The notes below the pieces were generated by a model. It saw only the letters and a list, made by a program, of their open reading frames with translations. It searched no databases and was not told the origin of the DNA. 64,000 nt of DNA from Diphasiastrum complanatum (Eukaryota; Streptophyta; Lycopodiopsida; Lycopodiales; Lycopodiaceae), in contig CM055101.1 in NCBI GenBank assembly GCA_029204225.1, forward strand, positions 38,297,374-38,361,373, in the 5' to 3' direction. Of the stretch, positions 27,577-39,800 are shown in pieces. Positions within the stretch are counted from its first letter, which is position 1. Each line of letters opens with the position of its first letter. The position numbers and the translations under genes were made by a program.

Positions 27577-28106
27577 AGTCTAAGTGCCTTTGCACATTCA
27601 TATAGAGTTCTATTTTTTCTTTTGGCCACTCCATTAGATTGAGGAGAGTAGGAACAAGTAAAATCTCTTCTAATGCCAAAATCATTACAAAAGTTTATGA
27701 ACTTTGTGGAGATGTATTCACCTCCATTATCACTTCTCAAAGCTTTAATTTTACAAGATAGTTGATTCTCAACAAAAGTTTTGAACTTCACAAAAGTTTC
27801 ATATGCAAGTGCTCTAGAAGATAAGAGGTAAACCCAAAAAAAACGTGAGTAATCATCAACAAATGTTATAAAACATGTAGCTCCACCCTTGCTCTTGGTG
27901 GATGAGAAATGGATGTCACTATGGATGAGTTCCAAAGGTGCTTTATACTTGATGATTGATCTTTGATGTGGCCTTGCATGTGATTTGGCCAACGCACATG
28001 CATCACAAGGACTTGGCTCTTTGATCATGGACTTAGGCAAGCCATGACTCCTACAATAAAGGATCTTTGATAGTACAACCTTCAAACATGTAAAACTCTG
28101 CATCAC
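27577..28106 (-). pseudogene. Copia integrase core, right part of the split gene
   Basis: From 28,106: the zinc-binding end CDACALAKSHARPHQRS, the core LELIHSDIHFSS (first Asp), FVDDYSRFFWVYLL, KALRSDNGGEYISTKF (second Asp) and SYSPQSNGVAKRKNRTLYE (Glu position; the usual G-x-A/V-E is here GVAK, so the catalytic Glu appears to be Lys). The reading ends at the nested insertion. Gag and protease upstream of it are deleted. Confidence 0.9.
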
Positions 28107-28384
28107 AATCTACACTTGATTAGCTTTCCATTCATATGCAACATGGATGGAAAAAATGAGAAGTAACATAGCCCCCACTCTATCTTGATTAGAGGCCTCA
28201 CACGTGCTGCTACAGTAGGCCGTACAACTCTGAAATCAGAGAAAAAGATACATTAATAAGTGATGATGAGAGTGGATCTAGTTAGCTCAAAATCGAGTGC
28301 TAGTAAGAGGCAAAATTTCACCAACAATGATGAGAAGTCATTCCATTTGACAAAGCAATGATTAGATGTGTATTCTCCTATCAA
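28107..28384. other. residue of Copia leader, no gene
   Basis: Short stretch between the integrase frame and the primer site. Gag and protease that should be here are absent, so a large deletion is implied. Confidence 0.5.
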
Positions 28385-28396
28385 GCTTTGATACCA
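28385..28396 (-). other. Copia primer binding site
   Basis: The minus strand reads TGGTATCAAAGC, a common variant of the tRNA-Met primer site, directly next to the LTR remnant. Confidence 0.8.
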
Positions 28397-28450
28397 TGAC
28401 AACTTTTCACACGTGTGAACCAGCTGCAAGTACAAAGGATCAAGAGAAGG
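28397..28450 (-). repeat. 5' LTR remnant of the split Copia element
   Basis: TGACAACTTTTCACACGTGTG and the following 30 bases match the 3' LTR at 19,119-19,170; homology stops at about 28,450. Confidence 0.8.
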
Positions 28451-29937
28451 CTTTTCATTTGATTTTTTCTAGTAGTATGCACAGCCCGGCTTTTGGCTTT
28501 TGGTTTCTCGGGATTACTGACTGATTTGCGTACTTTGCCCATTTCCCGTAATTTGCCCAATTTTACCCATTAGGGTTACTGCAAGTTTTCAGTATTGCCC
28601 ATAATTCACAGCTTGGGTTTTGCCCAATAAATATTTTTCTTTGATGGCTCTTTGACTGGGGTTGACTTTTCTAGCATTCATGACTAGGGCTCCCACGACA
28701 ACATGGTTTCCCTGAAAATGCACTAGGCAACCATATATTAGTAAAACCAACTCTGTACATGGTAGGATTTTAGCACGGCTATGCCGGCTGTTTTTACAAC
28801 TGGCCAAAAAGCCGTAAAACTTTATCACAGGCCATTTCTAAGGCCGCAAACTTTTTTTCTAGCCTCATTTAGGGTGGGCTGGGACCCAATTCTAGGTGGA
28901 CCGGCATTTCTGGCTCAGTCTTTACAAAAATTGACCACAAAATATTTTTGACGATTTTTTCGAAAGTCAGTTTCTTTCTTTTAAACTGTGTCTAGCCACT
29001 TTAGGGGCGGGGTGGGACCCAGTTCTAAGGCAAATTTGTGCCAATTTTTCTCTAGTAACCGGATTTTACATGCCGGTTTTTTCAGTTATTGCGACTTAAG
29101 CTTCAATTTAGCCCGATTTTCCGTGCGGAAATATCGGCTAACAGGCATCCGTTGTTAGATGCTATCTGGGAGACGTGACATGCATTGCAGAAGTCATAGA
29201 AGTCTTACCCGGAGTTTGTCATCGAGGACCGATGACTTGTTAGAGGAGGGAAAGATTGTTAGAGCCCAATTATGGCTCTATCACGATCTCGGCATGGCCA
29301 GTTACCAAAGGGCCTAAGGCCTAGCACTCTTTTTAACATTGACTTTTGTTCATACTTTCTTGACCAAGTCGAACACAATATTGCCTTCGTTTGCAAGTGA
29401 AGGTAAAAAAAATGTTATGAATAACGAATGGTACTAGGTAGGGCAATGACAACCAAGGTTGCCATGGTAGAGATAGAACATAGCCCCCACATTGATCTAT
29501 TGTGATGGTGCGCTTGAGAGATTCAATCATCTAAGGAAGCATATTCTTGATTGAGGGTTCAGACAAGGCATCTTGTCCAAGAATGGATAATTCTCCATCA
29601 ACGTGGAGATATTATGATGCCACCTTTTAATCATGCTCAATCGTTTGATGAGAGTGGAGCCTTGCCTGCGCTCTTAGTCTCAAATCAAGATTACTCTCAC
29701 AAGCTCCCAAGTATCCTTCTCCCTTAAATGTGGTTGTTCCAACCAGGATCTCTAAGAAATCTCAGGTGACCATCCGCTCCCGATTCATATGATTGTTGTT
29801 AAAACTTGAATTACGGGAGTGGTGGAGGACCAAGGGCATGGGGCCGAGCTTCCAAGCATCGGGCCTAGCCTAATGCCTAGTCTGGGATATGTAGAGTATG
29901 TACAGTGTAGTGTACATATAGCACTCAAAGCAAAAAA
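28451..29937 (+). mobile_element. 3' end and LTR of another LTR element
   Basis: No ORF is supported. A purine tract AGAGGAGGGAAAGA (29,242-29,255) is followed at once by TGTTAGAGCCC (29,257), the usual purine tract/LTR junction of a + strand Gypsy-type element, with ATCGAGGACC before it as in many such 3' ends. The LTR would run from 29,257 to somewhere near 29,936; its end is not proven because no second LTR is in the window. Confidence 0.5.
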
Positions 29938-30194
29938 TGTATAATGAGATTGCAAGATAGATCTGATTGGATGGGTATTGAGGAGGGAATAGAGCTGTAC
30001 TCTCTCAGCTTCCCGCCGTTCACCTTACTTTTTCCCTCCCTTTTTTGGTTTTTCGAAAAAGGGACATTCTTTCTCTCACCTCAGAGCTCTCCTCTCCTCG
30101 GTATTCCTTTGCCAACTGCGCAGCGTAACTTTATCCTTCACTGCGCAGTTCCACTCCACTCTCAATTTTCATAACTACCTCCTCTCGAGTCTCC
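29938..30194 (+). promoter_or_regulatory. CMT3: CMT3 upstream region with E2F-type site
   Basis: TTCCCGCC at 30,010-30,017 is a full match to the E2F consensus TTSSCGSS. It lies in a TC-rich region (CTCTCCTCTCCTCGG) that looks like a 5' UTR, about 180 bases before the first candidate ATG at 30,195. Plant maintenance methyltransferases are expressed in dividing cells, and E2F control would fit. The transcription start was not identified and no strong TATA box was seen. Confidence 0.5.
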
Positions 30195-30251
30195 ATGTTG
30201 CAGCAGCAGCAGCCAGAGGAAGAGGAAGAGGAGGAGCACGAGCACGAGCAG
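30195..30251 (+). CDS. CMT3: alternative first coding exon of CMT3 (or upstream ORF)
   Basis: ATG followed by 18 codons rich in Gln and Glu (MLQQQQPEEEEEEEHEHEQ). A CAG/GTGCTG donor at 30,251 would leave phase 0. Splicing to an acceptor at 30,809 (GTAAG before TGTGCTGCT) would continue in frame through ATG 30,837 and lengthen the protein to about 895 residues. Without splicing, the frame runs 65 codons to a stop and would be an upstream ORF. Sequence alone cannot decide. Confidence 0.35.
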
Positions 30252-30836
30252 GTGCTGCATTGCCTGCCTCTGCCTGCTGCTTACCACAATCTGTCCTCCA
30301 GCTCCTTTCTGTTGATGCAGAATAAGATAAATGATCAGCTCACTCACCTCTCCGACATGTGCGTCTGTAGCTTTCCTCCTAGTTTTTGTTGATTTATTTC
30401 CTTTGTGGGTTTTCTGTTCTAGAGGAGTACTTAGCAGCCAGTGGTTGGTTTGCCTATAGTGACAAAGATCTTGCTCCAATTAGCAGCTTATGTTGTGTTT
30501 GCGCTCCTTTGTCTTGCTGGACTACCCATTGGTTCTTGTTATTTGTCTGCAGTTCTGTTCGCATCTTTTTTTCTTTCAGAATTTCCTACTTCTTGTTAAT
30601 TGTCTGAAATTTTGTTCTCCTCCCTTGTTGTTTCAAGACTGACATTTATTATTGATATACTTGGTGAGTTCAGCTGGCATTTCTTGGTACATTTTTTCCA
30701 TTCATTGCCATTTATAAGTGCTGCCTTCCTCGTTAGCAGTCACCTTTGCTACTGGAATCTGTGGGTTGCTTATTTTTGTTTTTAGCTGATTGTTTTTGCT
30801 TGAAGTAAGTGTGCTGCTACTCCGAAGCTATACAAG

Positions 30837-33800
30837 ATGAAAACGAAGAGAGATACCGCCGAGGAAATGATTGTAGTTGATTCCGAGGAGGAACAGGAAG
30901 AGCTAGATGAGATAAATGAACCGGCTAACAAAAAGTTGAAGGGAGAAAAGAATGTGCCCGCAAAGAGAAAGGCAGACAAAGCCGCCTTCTTGGCCAAGTT
31001 TGTGGGGAATGCTGTTCCCAAAGCAGAGGCTGTTCAAAGATGGGGCCATCGCTATCCCTCCAAAAGTGCCAAGGTATCTAATCAGACAATCATCATGCAG
31101 TATTTGCTATTTCATCTGCATGAGCTACTAAAACGTATAAGGTCTGAAGCTACACTTATCTGCACGTGTAGTATGGTCAAATTTGACTGCTTAATTCAGC
31201 GACAAATATGCAATACTATCTACACTTTATCTGTATAAAATGCTCGAATCTGTCTACTTAGAAAACAACATATTAAATAGCTATGTATTAGGGAATAGAT
31301 TTTCTACTAATCTTTCGGCCAGGTATAATGATCTTAGATCTATGGGCATACTATCTAGTATCAGATGAGCCATAAATGACCGGGCTTCTAACATTTTGGG
31401 AAAGTACTTCCATACCATTAAGAATGGTGAGGCACACCCTTTTGGTACCCTGTGAAATTCTTTATGGCCACACTTTCATATCAAATAACAACCAAGATAG
31501 CTACTGAAAATAAGATCTGTTTGTGCCTCATCTACTGCACTTCTGAGAGGCAAAACGCTGGTTTGACCATCGATCCCCTAAAATTTTTTTAGCCATAAGC
31601 TATTTTTCCAAATTTTTTATTTAATTTTGCTCTTGGTTCCGAATCACGATTTGCCAATCGCGGACCCAGCGAATCCCGATTCGGTGCATCTATGATCTCA
31701 ACCATCCATCCACAAATGCTACGACAAGTATCCTTCGTTCGATGGCTGGCTACCATCGGATTAGTAGGTTTTGCCACTCCCGTGATTCAACTTGTTACCA
31801 TGGGTAGCTAGCCTTCTCATGAGGGATTCCTAGCACAAAACCCATGGGCTATAAAAAGCAAAGACATTATTCCCATAAAAGCTCCATGGACCTTTCTGTG
31901 TAATGAACATGTGTTAAACAAGGTGATTAAAATATCAGGAGAAGCTTTGCTAAGTGTGGCATTTAAGTTGGTGAAAAATAAAAAAACAAAGATTGCATTA
32001 AAAAAAAACTCATTTAAATGCTCAAATTCACCTAAGAGTGACATCTTAGCTGCTAGCATATCATCACAATAGCTTATCGCTATTATGACAAAGCTAAGAA
32101 AATCGAAGAAACAAAATTCAACAAGCCTTACAAAGGGGCTTGTTGAAATTCAACAATCCTTGAAAAGCTTTGGGGATGGATGAGCCTTGTTAATCATATG
32201 ATTATTATGTGTTTAATGATTTTTATAATTTTTGCTATCGATGTGGTTTTTGTAAGTTTTTAATATGGTTGAATTTAAGTTTTGGTAAAATGTTTATTGG
32301 TTAGTGTATTCTAAATGACTGCTAGAAATTGAGATTATTGTAAACATGTAAATGAAATTACCAAATGCTAGCCATGGAATATGTAGGGGCACAATGTCAA
32401 CTCTATTTTGGGAGGACGACAACCCATTAGCCCACAACCATATCTACCACAAACAAGCAAGAGCTATGCCAAAGTTTCAAGACTTGTTTATTCATAGGGC
32501 ATGAAACTTCAGATTGCCTCATCAAGCCTCCATATTTTTTGGTTAGAGAGATTGAGAATTCACGTTATCAAGCACAATTGGCTATCGGTGCCTAAGAGGA
32601 TATTCTTGGCCTTTTTAACTCAAATTCTTGGAGAGGATAAAAATAATCAACGAAACTTCAAAAAAGGAAACAGTTGGACCTTCAGAGATCATCGTGATGT
32701 ACATAGTGATACATCTACTTTGCTATGATTTTTGAAGGCAATTTAGTTGTGAAATAAGTAATCAAAATTTTTGCTGGAAACGTTTACTCTTTTGTTTCGG
32801 TTTTCATAAAAAAAAGGTTCCTGGTATCATCAAAGGTTCATTCGGGGCTGAAGCTTGAATTCCCATCTTCATCATGTCATTTCTTTTTTGAGAATCCACG
32901 CAAGATTATCACCCCGTCATTAGGATCATGATTTGTCCTCCTATACTCAAAGAAAAATGTCGGTTGCAAAGTTATGCCACACTTCCGATTGCACTGAAAT
33001 CAGCTATTTTTGATAAGCAATCTCACTCAGACAAATCTCCTGAAAAATGGGCTGAAGCTGCAAGCATCGGAAGGGCATAGTTTCATGCTGACCCATGTAG
33101 GAAATCATGCTCCCTACGCTGAAATTCGGCAAAACAAGATGGCTGTCCAAATTGAGCTGTTTTTACCACAAACCAAAGATTTTCAAGTAACTTTGAATTA
33201 CGCTCTGCACTTCCGAAACGCAGGATGCCGTATGAAAAGAATGATATGTTTTACATTTTGGTACGAAATGGGTATGTTGCTTCCAAATGTCAAAATCTGT
33301 TTCACATACTGTTTAACGATCTCGTGTTTAAACATCTTTGACCTAAAAAGCAAGGCAGAATGGATCCCACTGCATCTCGCTACAGAGGCACAACAATCTT
33401 TAATTAACAAGGAACGGCTATCTTTGGAGAATTTAATGCACCTCCAGAATGCTCCAAATTTAATGCACCTCCAGAATGAATAGTAACATGCCGTGCTGAT
33501 CTTTTATGCTTGGGGATTTTGTGTGACCAGTCAACACGTAAAGCTGCAGTTAAAGGAGGCCTGCCTCACCATAGATCTGTGGTTGCTTTACAATCTGAGA
33601 TGACATTGAATCTATCCTCGAAAGTATTAGCTCTGGTTTGGAAATTGCAAATTGTTTTTTGCTCCACTTTGGACTTCTTTATTGGCTTTTCGGAGCTACT
33701 TTTGCATGTCTGGGTCACAATCATATTTTCCTTGAAAGCAGTATGAAAGAGCGAACACGAATTTTTAACACTGTATTCAGAAATAAAATATCAAGTGGCA

Positions 33801-36800
33801 TTTGAAGTGGGTAAACTAGCTGTTCAATGATGGCACAGGTATTTTACCGTTTGAAAAGGTCACTCTCTCATAGCGGAAAGGATGATGATGCTAATTCCTA
33901 TTCATGGCTTTGATTGTCGTATGGGTCAATATATATTCTAAAATTTATATGAGAACATGTCACTTTCGAAACTCATAGTCCGCCTTGGTATTTTTAATGG
34001 TCCAAATAAAACTTTGAAAGAACAAATCAAGATGAAAACAGCTGGACTCTGCTGAATCTGCTCAAATGCTATTTAGTTCTGCCAGCACTGTTATTTTCTG
34101 AGGATGCCATTATATATGTGTATTATATGGACTAAAAGGTTAAATTGAAGATAATAACTGACCAATGAGATGTATGTACATTCTGTAGTTATACTCAATG
34201 ACTTGTCAACTGAACTCAAATCTTTATATGATATTATGTGAGGATATCATAGACTTAACAACAACAATGAAGTGAGTAATCAGCTGTGGGAACCCATTAC
34301 GCTTCAGTAAAGTTCCATAGTGTTTTACGAAGATCAAATAACTTAACTACTAGCTTTATCAATCTAGCGTTGAGACACAAAATATTACTCGAGCTATCTT
34401 GCTTCTAACATTACTGAATGGTTTATGGGATACGGAGATTGCCTTGTACAGTACTTACATTGTAAGCAACCCAAAATGGTGGCTTTGAGCCATATTAAAG
34501 GAGCATGATGGTTTATTGATTGAATTTGATTCTCAACAGGCTTATCAATAAATTGACAACTCACAAGGGCTAAGCTGTAGCATGCAAAAACTCTTTATCA
34601 ACAGCAATCTCAAAGCTCATAGACAAAGACATGGAAATCATTTCTAGGACTTGTCTTGGGGAAACATATTTCTATCCATTCTTTCCATTGTGTCATATTG
34701 CTTTCCCATACTAACGGCATAGATGGTTTAAGTTTGAAATTTGGCTTTTGGTGATTTTTGGTATTACTTTTCCTCCACATTCATTCACCTGCATTCTGTC
34801 TCTCCTTTATTTCCGCTTTCCATTGTATCTATTGGGCATTTTTTGGTAGCAACATCTCATGAGATAATGTGAGATTTCACATCACTTGCCGTTATCTTGC
34901 TTCCAAGTTTCGTAAGAGCATGGAACTGTCATTTCTAGTCAATCCACAGTTTGTGGGAGATCAGCTTTGCAACTTATCAAAAGGCATGCAGTGATTCCTT
35001 GCAAGCCATTTTGTTCTCACAGAGAAAAAGAAGTCCAAATGTTCATTTGGAGCTCTATTACATCCTCATTCTATGACATGCTTTAGCTCAAATTTTTTGT
35101 TGGTTTCATATCGACACGGTCTATTTGTTCAGCAATTTGCTGTTCCCGGTTTTAAGGTGCATGCTGAAAGTTCTGCCTACTGACAAAAGTAGCTTTCGTG
35201 TCTCCAAGCAGAGCAGCTGAGTAGCAAAACATGTTCTCAGAGTAAGTTTGGCCTAGGCAATTATTGTTCCGAAGATATATTTGAGCATTTTCATTCCATC
35301 ACTATGATTATTGTTTCTGAAAAAACTAAATCTACATTCCAGCCTATTGCAGTCGGCCATACCTTTTATGCACCAGTGTTTATATTGCCAAAGCATGGCG
35401 TCTTAGTTTGGCATTCATTATTATTATGCCAATGGATAACCGTGAGATATCCTTGCCTACTGCAGATAGGTTGATAATATGGATTGTCTCATGAATGAAG
35501 ATGTCTTGTTGTTGGTATTCATTCTTCTTTTAGTAGAAGTATTAGTGTCACATATCTTATAAACTTCACCGAAAAGCATAGTGTTGTGGATGAGAGTTGG
35601 TTTCTATTGCGTCATAACAGACTGTCCACTTTGTTGAGATTGGAATGTGCTTGGACTCTCAACAAGCATTCATTATTTCAGAGCTGACGGTGTTCACTAT
35701 CTTTTGACCAGTTAAATTTTGTCCATTGTGGCTATGCAGAAAGCTGAAAGGAGGAAGACTTCAGAAGATCCTGGGTAAGATAATAGATTCGTAAATTGCT
35801 TACATTGAGACTTAATTTTGCTATTTAAAATATAGTTTTTGATCTTGTAACTTCATCCTTTTTCCTAGCCGTCACTGGGATAGTGTGGTAACTTATCTCT
35901 TTCAGACAGATATTTCATGTCCTTTCTGTGCTAGCAATTAGCCTACCACTCGCAGACTGTCCACTTTGGGTAAAGCTGCCAAGATCGCATTAGACAAACC
36001 AAACGAACAAACATTGTAGTGAAGTCCAACATGATAGGTTTGGTTGAAGAATCTGCAAGCAGAGAAAGAACAGTTTTGCTGCACCCGTACTCACCAATCC
36101 AATCCTTGTATTTTGCGATCTCGAATAACTGTTGACTAGAAAGCTTTATTTGTCAAGTACTTTGGTCCATGGCTTTTGTTTCATCCCGGTGAATTTGTCT
36201 GGGAACGTGTCAACCTGAACCTGGTATGTTACAAGACTGACAATGTGCTTCTTGCACACTATAGACCACAGCTAAAAACCTGATATAGGCTGATAAGTTC
36301 CAATTTTTATAATCACATATTCTAACTTCCAAGTTTCTTTGCAGAGCTGAAGAGACAGAAGGGAGTGTTGAGTGTGCTGCTCACTATTTGCAGGCACTGG
36401 TTGACAACGTCTCATACAAATTGGGTGACTGTGTGACTATCAATGTTTGTTCTAAACTCTTGTAGCACTTGCTAGTTATGCGAGCAGCTTTATAAATGTG
36501 AAGGAGCGATATAAGTGCATTAAAGCCAGATCTTTACCAGACTGCTTCAATTTCCTGAACCATTCAAGTTTCTGTGTATTTTTGCAGTCCGATGGTGGGT
36601 CCGATTATTTGGGAAGGATCATTGAGTTTTTCAAAGCGGTAGATGGAAGTTTGTGGTTGTGTGCCCAGTGGTTCTTCCGAGCTGAGGACACGGTGAGGTC
36701 GTCAATGGAAGCTGATAACATAAACCTATGTTGTTTTGATGGTTCATTTACTACAGTTGTTCAAAGTATGTAGTTTGAAACACTGCAACTGAGATCCAGA

Positions 36801-39800
36801 ATTAACGTTCCGTGTTGTCAGCATTCCGGACAGCGGAATGCTTTTCAAAAGAAAGATTATTTTAAACCTAAAGTCAAAAGAAACCCCAAAAAACCTCAAA
36901 ATTATTTTCAGATAACTCACCTTTTTTAGTAACTCATAAAACTCAAATGACTTCGAAAGAAGGCCTGAAATTTTCTAAAAAACAGATTGTTTTCTCCAAG
37001 TTTTGGGTTCCCCAAATGGGAATTCCGGAACATGATTTGGATTGCAATTTGGATTGTATGCATACAACATTGGTACTATGTACTTTGCATAATTTTGTTT
37101 CTTAATTTGTATTGTTAATGCAGGCAATAGGGAAAGATGAAGCACAGAAACATGACCCAAAGCGAATTTTCTACTCTGAAGTTAAGGATGATAATCCTCT
37201 TGAATGTATTACTGGGAAAATTAAAGTTGTACAGGTGTCACCCATGGTAAGCACTACCTTGTCTTGTCTAGCAGACTACGAATAATTTCAAGAGTATATC
37301 ACATGGGCTTACTTGCTAAAACCATTTGTTTCTCATGCGTTGGTAAATTTCTAACTTGCAATTTTATAGTGATGGAAGTCTAATCTAAAACGGTCTCTCG
37401 TGCAGTCATTAGATGTGAGAATTTTGTAGTTCAACTTTATAAGTACGATCTTTTCACAAAGCCATTCTACAAGTTTTGCTAAATTTATGCCCGAGGCTTG
37501 CTATATCAAACTGTGACTATTGAGAAGTTTTTTGTAAAGTATTAGGTGCATATGACCTGCTATATTGTTGAACATTGGAGAAAAGGGAGAGGTAAGATGG
37601 AGAAAGATGGGCATAGAACTACATTGCAGATATTCAAATGGTTACGATCTTGGTAATTGAACAATACAACCTTACGTTCTGTCACTTGCTGGACAGCTGC
37701 GGCCATTTAGTCTAGTTGCATCTAACTGCGGTTCGAACCATCGAACCGTTTGGAGCCGGTTCGAACCGGGGAACCGGTTGGAACTGGCCTCATGGCATTC
37801 TGGCCCTAATTGTTCCAGGGACCAGAATAATGACCCAAATTAGTGACAATCAGAGGGATAGATGAGAAGGATCACAATTTTTTTGCGAATGGTGGTGAAG
37901 ATTTGAGGTTAGACCAAAGAATCTTTCATCTTTCCCAGGCTGTTTGAATCGTTAAACAAAGGACTAGAACTTTGTATCAAGCTCCTAACAAATGATTTGA
38001 AAACACCCCTAATCTCTTTCAAATCTCGCAAGAAAAGCGGAAATAACAGGGGGGGGATTTCAGATTTTCAAAGAATCGACATGTTGGAATAGAGGTTCAA
38101 ATTCAGAATCAATTTGAGATGATAACGTTGCATATTGTAGACTAAAATTGTTACTGAATGCAACTACTGATATTTAGTTGGTTCTTTTCTCCCTAACATT
38201 TCATTGAGAGAATGTTACACTAGTTTTTAATTGCAACTATCTGTCAAACAGTTTCGCTCATCTCAATGACTTCCAATGTAACCTGTTTAATGTTAGAAGT
38301 TGGAACTTACTAAGTTACTAGTCCCCATGGGCCACAAAATTCAAGTAGAATCCCCCCGATAGGAAAACAATAAAAAAAAAGGGTTTGAACCTTTTGCCGA
38401 ATCTAATCAAGCTAGCCGGTTTGAATTCATGAAATATTGATTCACCTTTTGCATCTTGAGCATCATGAGCTTCTTATGTAAATACAGTTGATTGGTCACA
38501 GTCTGTCTGGTACATGCTTCTCAATGCCTCCCAGGCATTTCCATGTCTGAGCTTTGTTGATGCGAAGGAACACTGTCATTAAATCACCAACTGTTGCAAA
38601 ATTGTATGAAATAGGCCACGATGGCCAAGCACCAAGAAGGCTCGAGAAGAGCCTGCATCCCACAACTTGCTGATTGAAGATGATCTTAGTGACAGGCCAG
38701 CAGCAGACAGTTCTTCCTTCTTGGTCATGGAACAGACAGCAATGGCAGAACATGAAGCACAGTCAACAATGGCAAGAGAAGTTCAGACGATTGTACAAAA
38801 CAAAGGGGGAAAATGTTATGGACAGTGCATGGCCACAATACCTGTTGATGATTAGAGATGCGCAGACAAAAGGTAGAGGGAGAGGAGGCAAAGATTTACA
38901 TTGCAGGAAGACGAGAACACTGAGATGGAACTATATCTGCCATTGAGCAAGATAGCACGGTACAGATGTATAAAAGCTTAGGCTCCCAGGTGAAGAAAAT
39001 CTTAAATCAAGAGATCACCTCCCACATTGTTGCCCATACTAAGAGCTTCCCACTAAGTCAAAAAATTACCACCCAAATTGTTACTTATACTAACAGCTTT
39101 TCCATGTCGTTGCTGCTTTAGCAGCGTAGTAAAACATTTCGATTACCACTTGCAACAAATTGTCCATCAAAGAATAAGATTGTCATAGTCATTTAGCGTT
39201 ATGCTTTTCCTGTTTTGGTTGTTTTTGATTGTGCAAATTTTTATGGGTTTTTGGTTAACTTGCCTGATCATGGTAAGGTGTTGATGTATAATAATTGAAG
39301 GGTTGCTAACAAGTGTTGCTGGTTGCAGAAAAACTTTAACAAGCTGAAAAGGTCGATTCCTGCGTGTGACTACTATTTTGACATGGGTTATAATTATGCT
39401 TATTCGACCTATTTTAATCTAACTGCAGGTATTTGAAATTCTGTTGATGTGTCAATATTGTTTCCAACTAAATGGTAAATATTATTTTGAGTCCCCTGTT
39501 TTTTATTTGTAGGCAAAAGCTCTACTTGCGTAAGTGTGTTAATTTGCCTTTATTCCTTTGCAGATGCTGGATCAACCTGCAGTGATGAGTCATCTACAAT
39601 CTGCGATGATGTTAATGCAACCGCTGCTAATTCAGATCAAAAGTCTGACAGTGAAGCAACTTGTGAAAAGAACTCTGTCTCAAAATATCAACTTAGTTTG
39701 TTAGATTTGTACGCAGGATGTGGAGGCATGTCAACCGGTTTGTGCATGGGAGCTTCACTGGCTTGTGTCAACCTAGTCACAGTAGGTTCAAGCACACGGC

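Noticed and set aside
33010-33483. 157-codon ORF in CMT3 intron 1
   Set aside because: No recognisable motif, contains a tandem duplication at its end and an antisense ORF of similar quality; most likely chance within old repeat sequence.
38496-38946. ORFs on both strands in CMT3 intron 5
   Set aside because: Short, mutually overlapping and without a motif I could place; possibly an old repeat, not enough to annotate as a gene.
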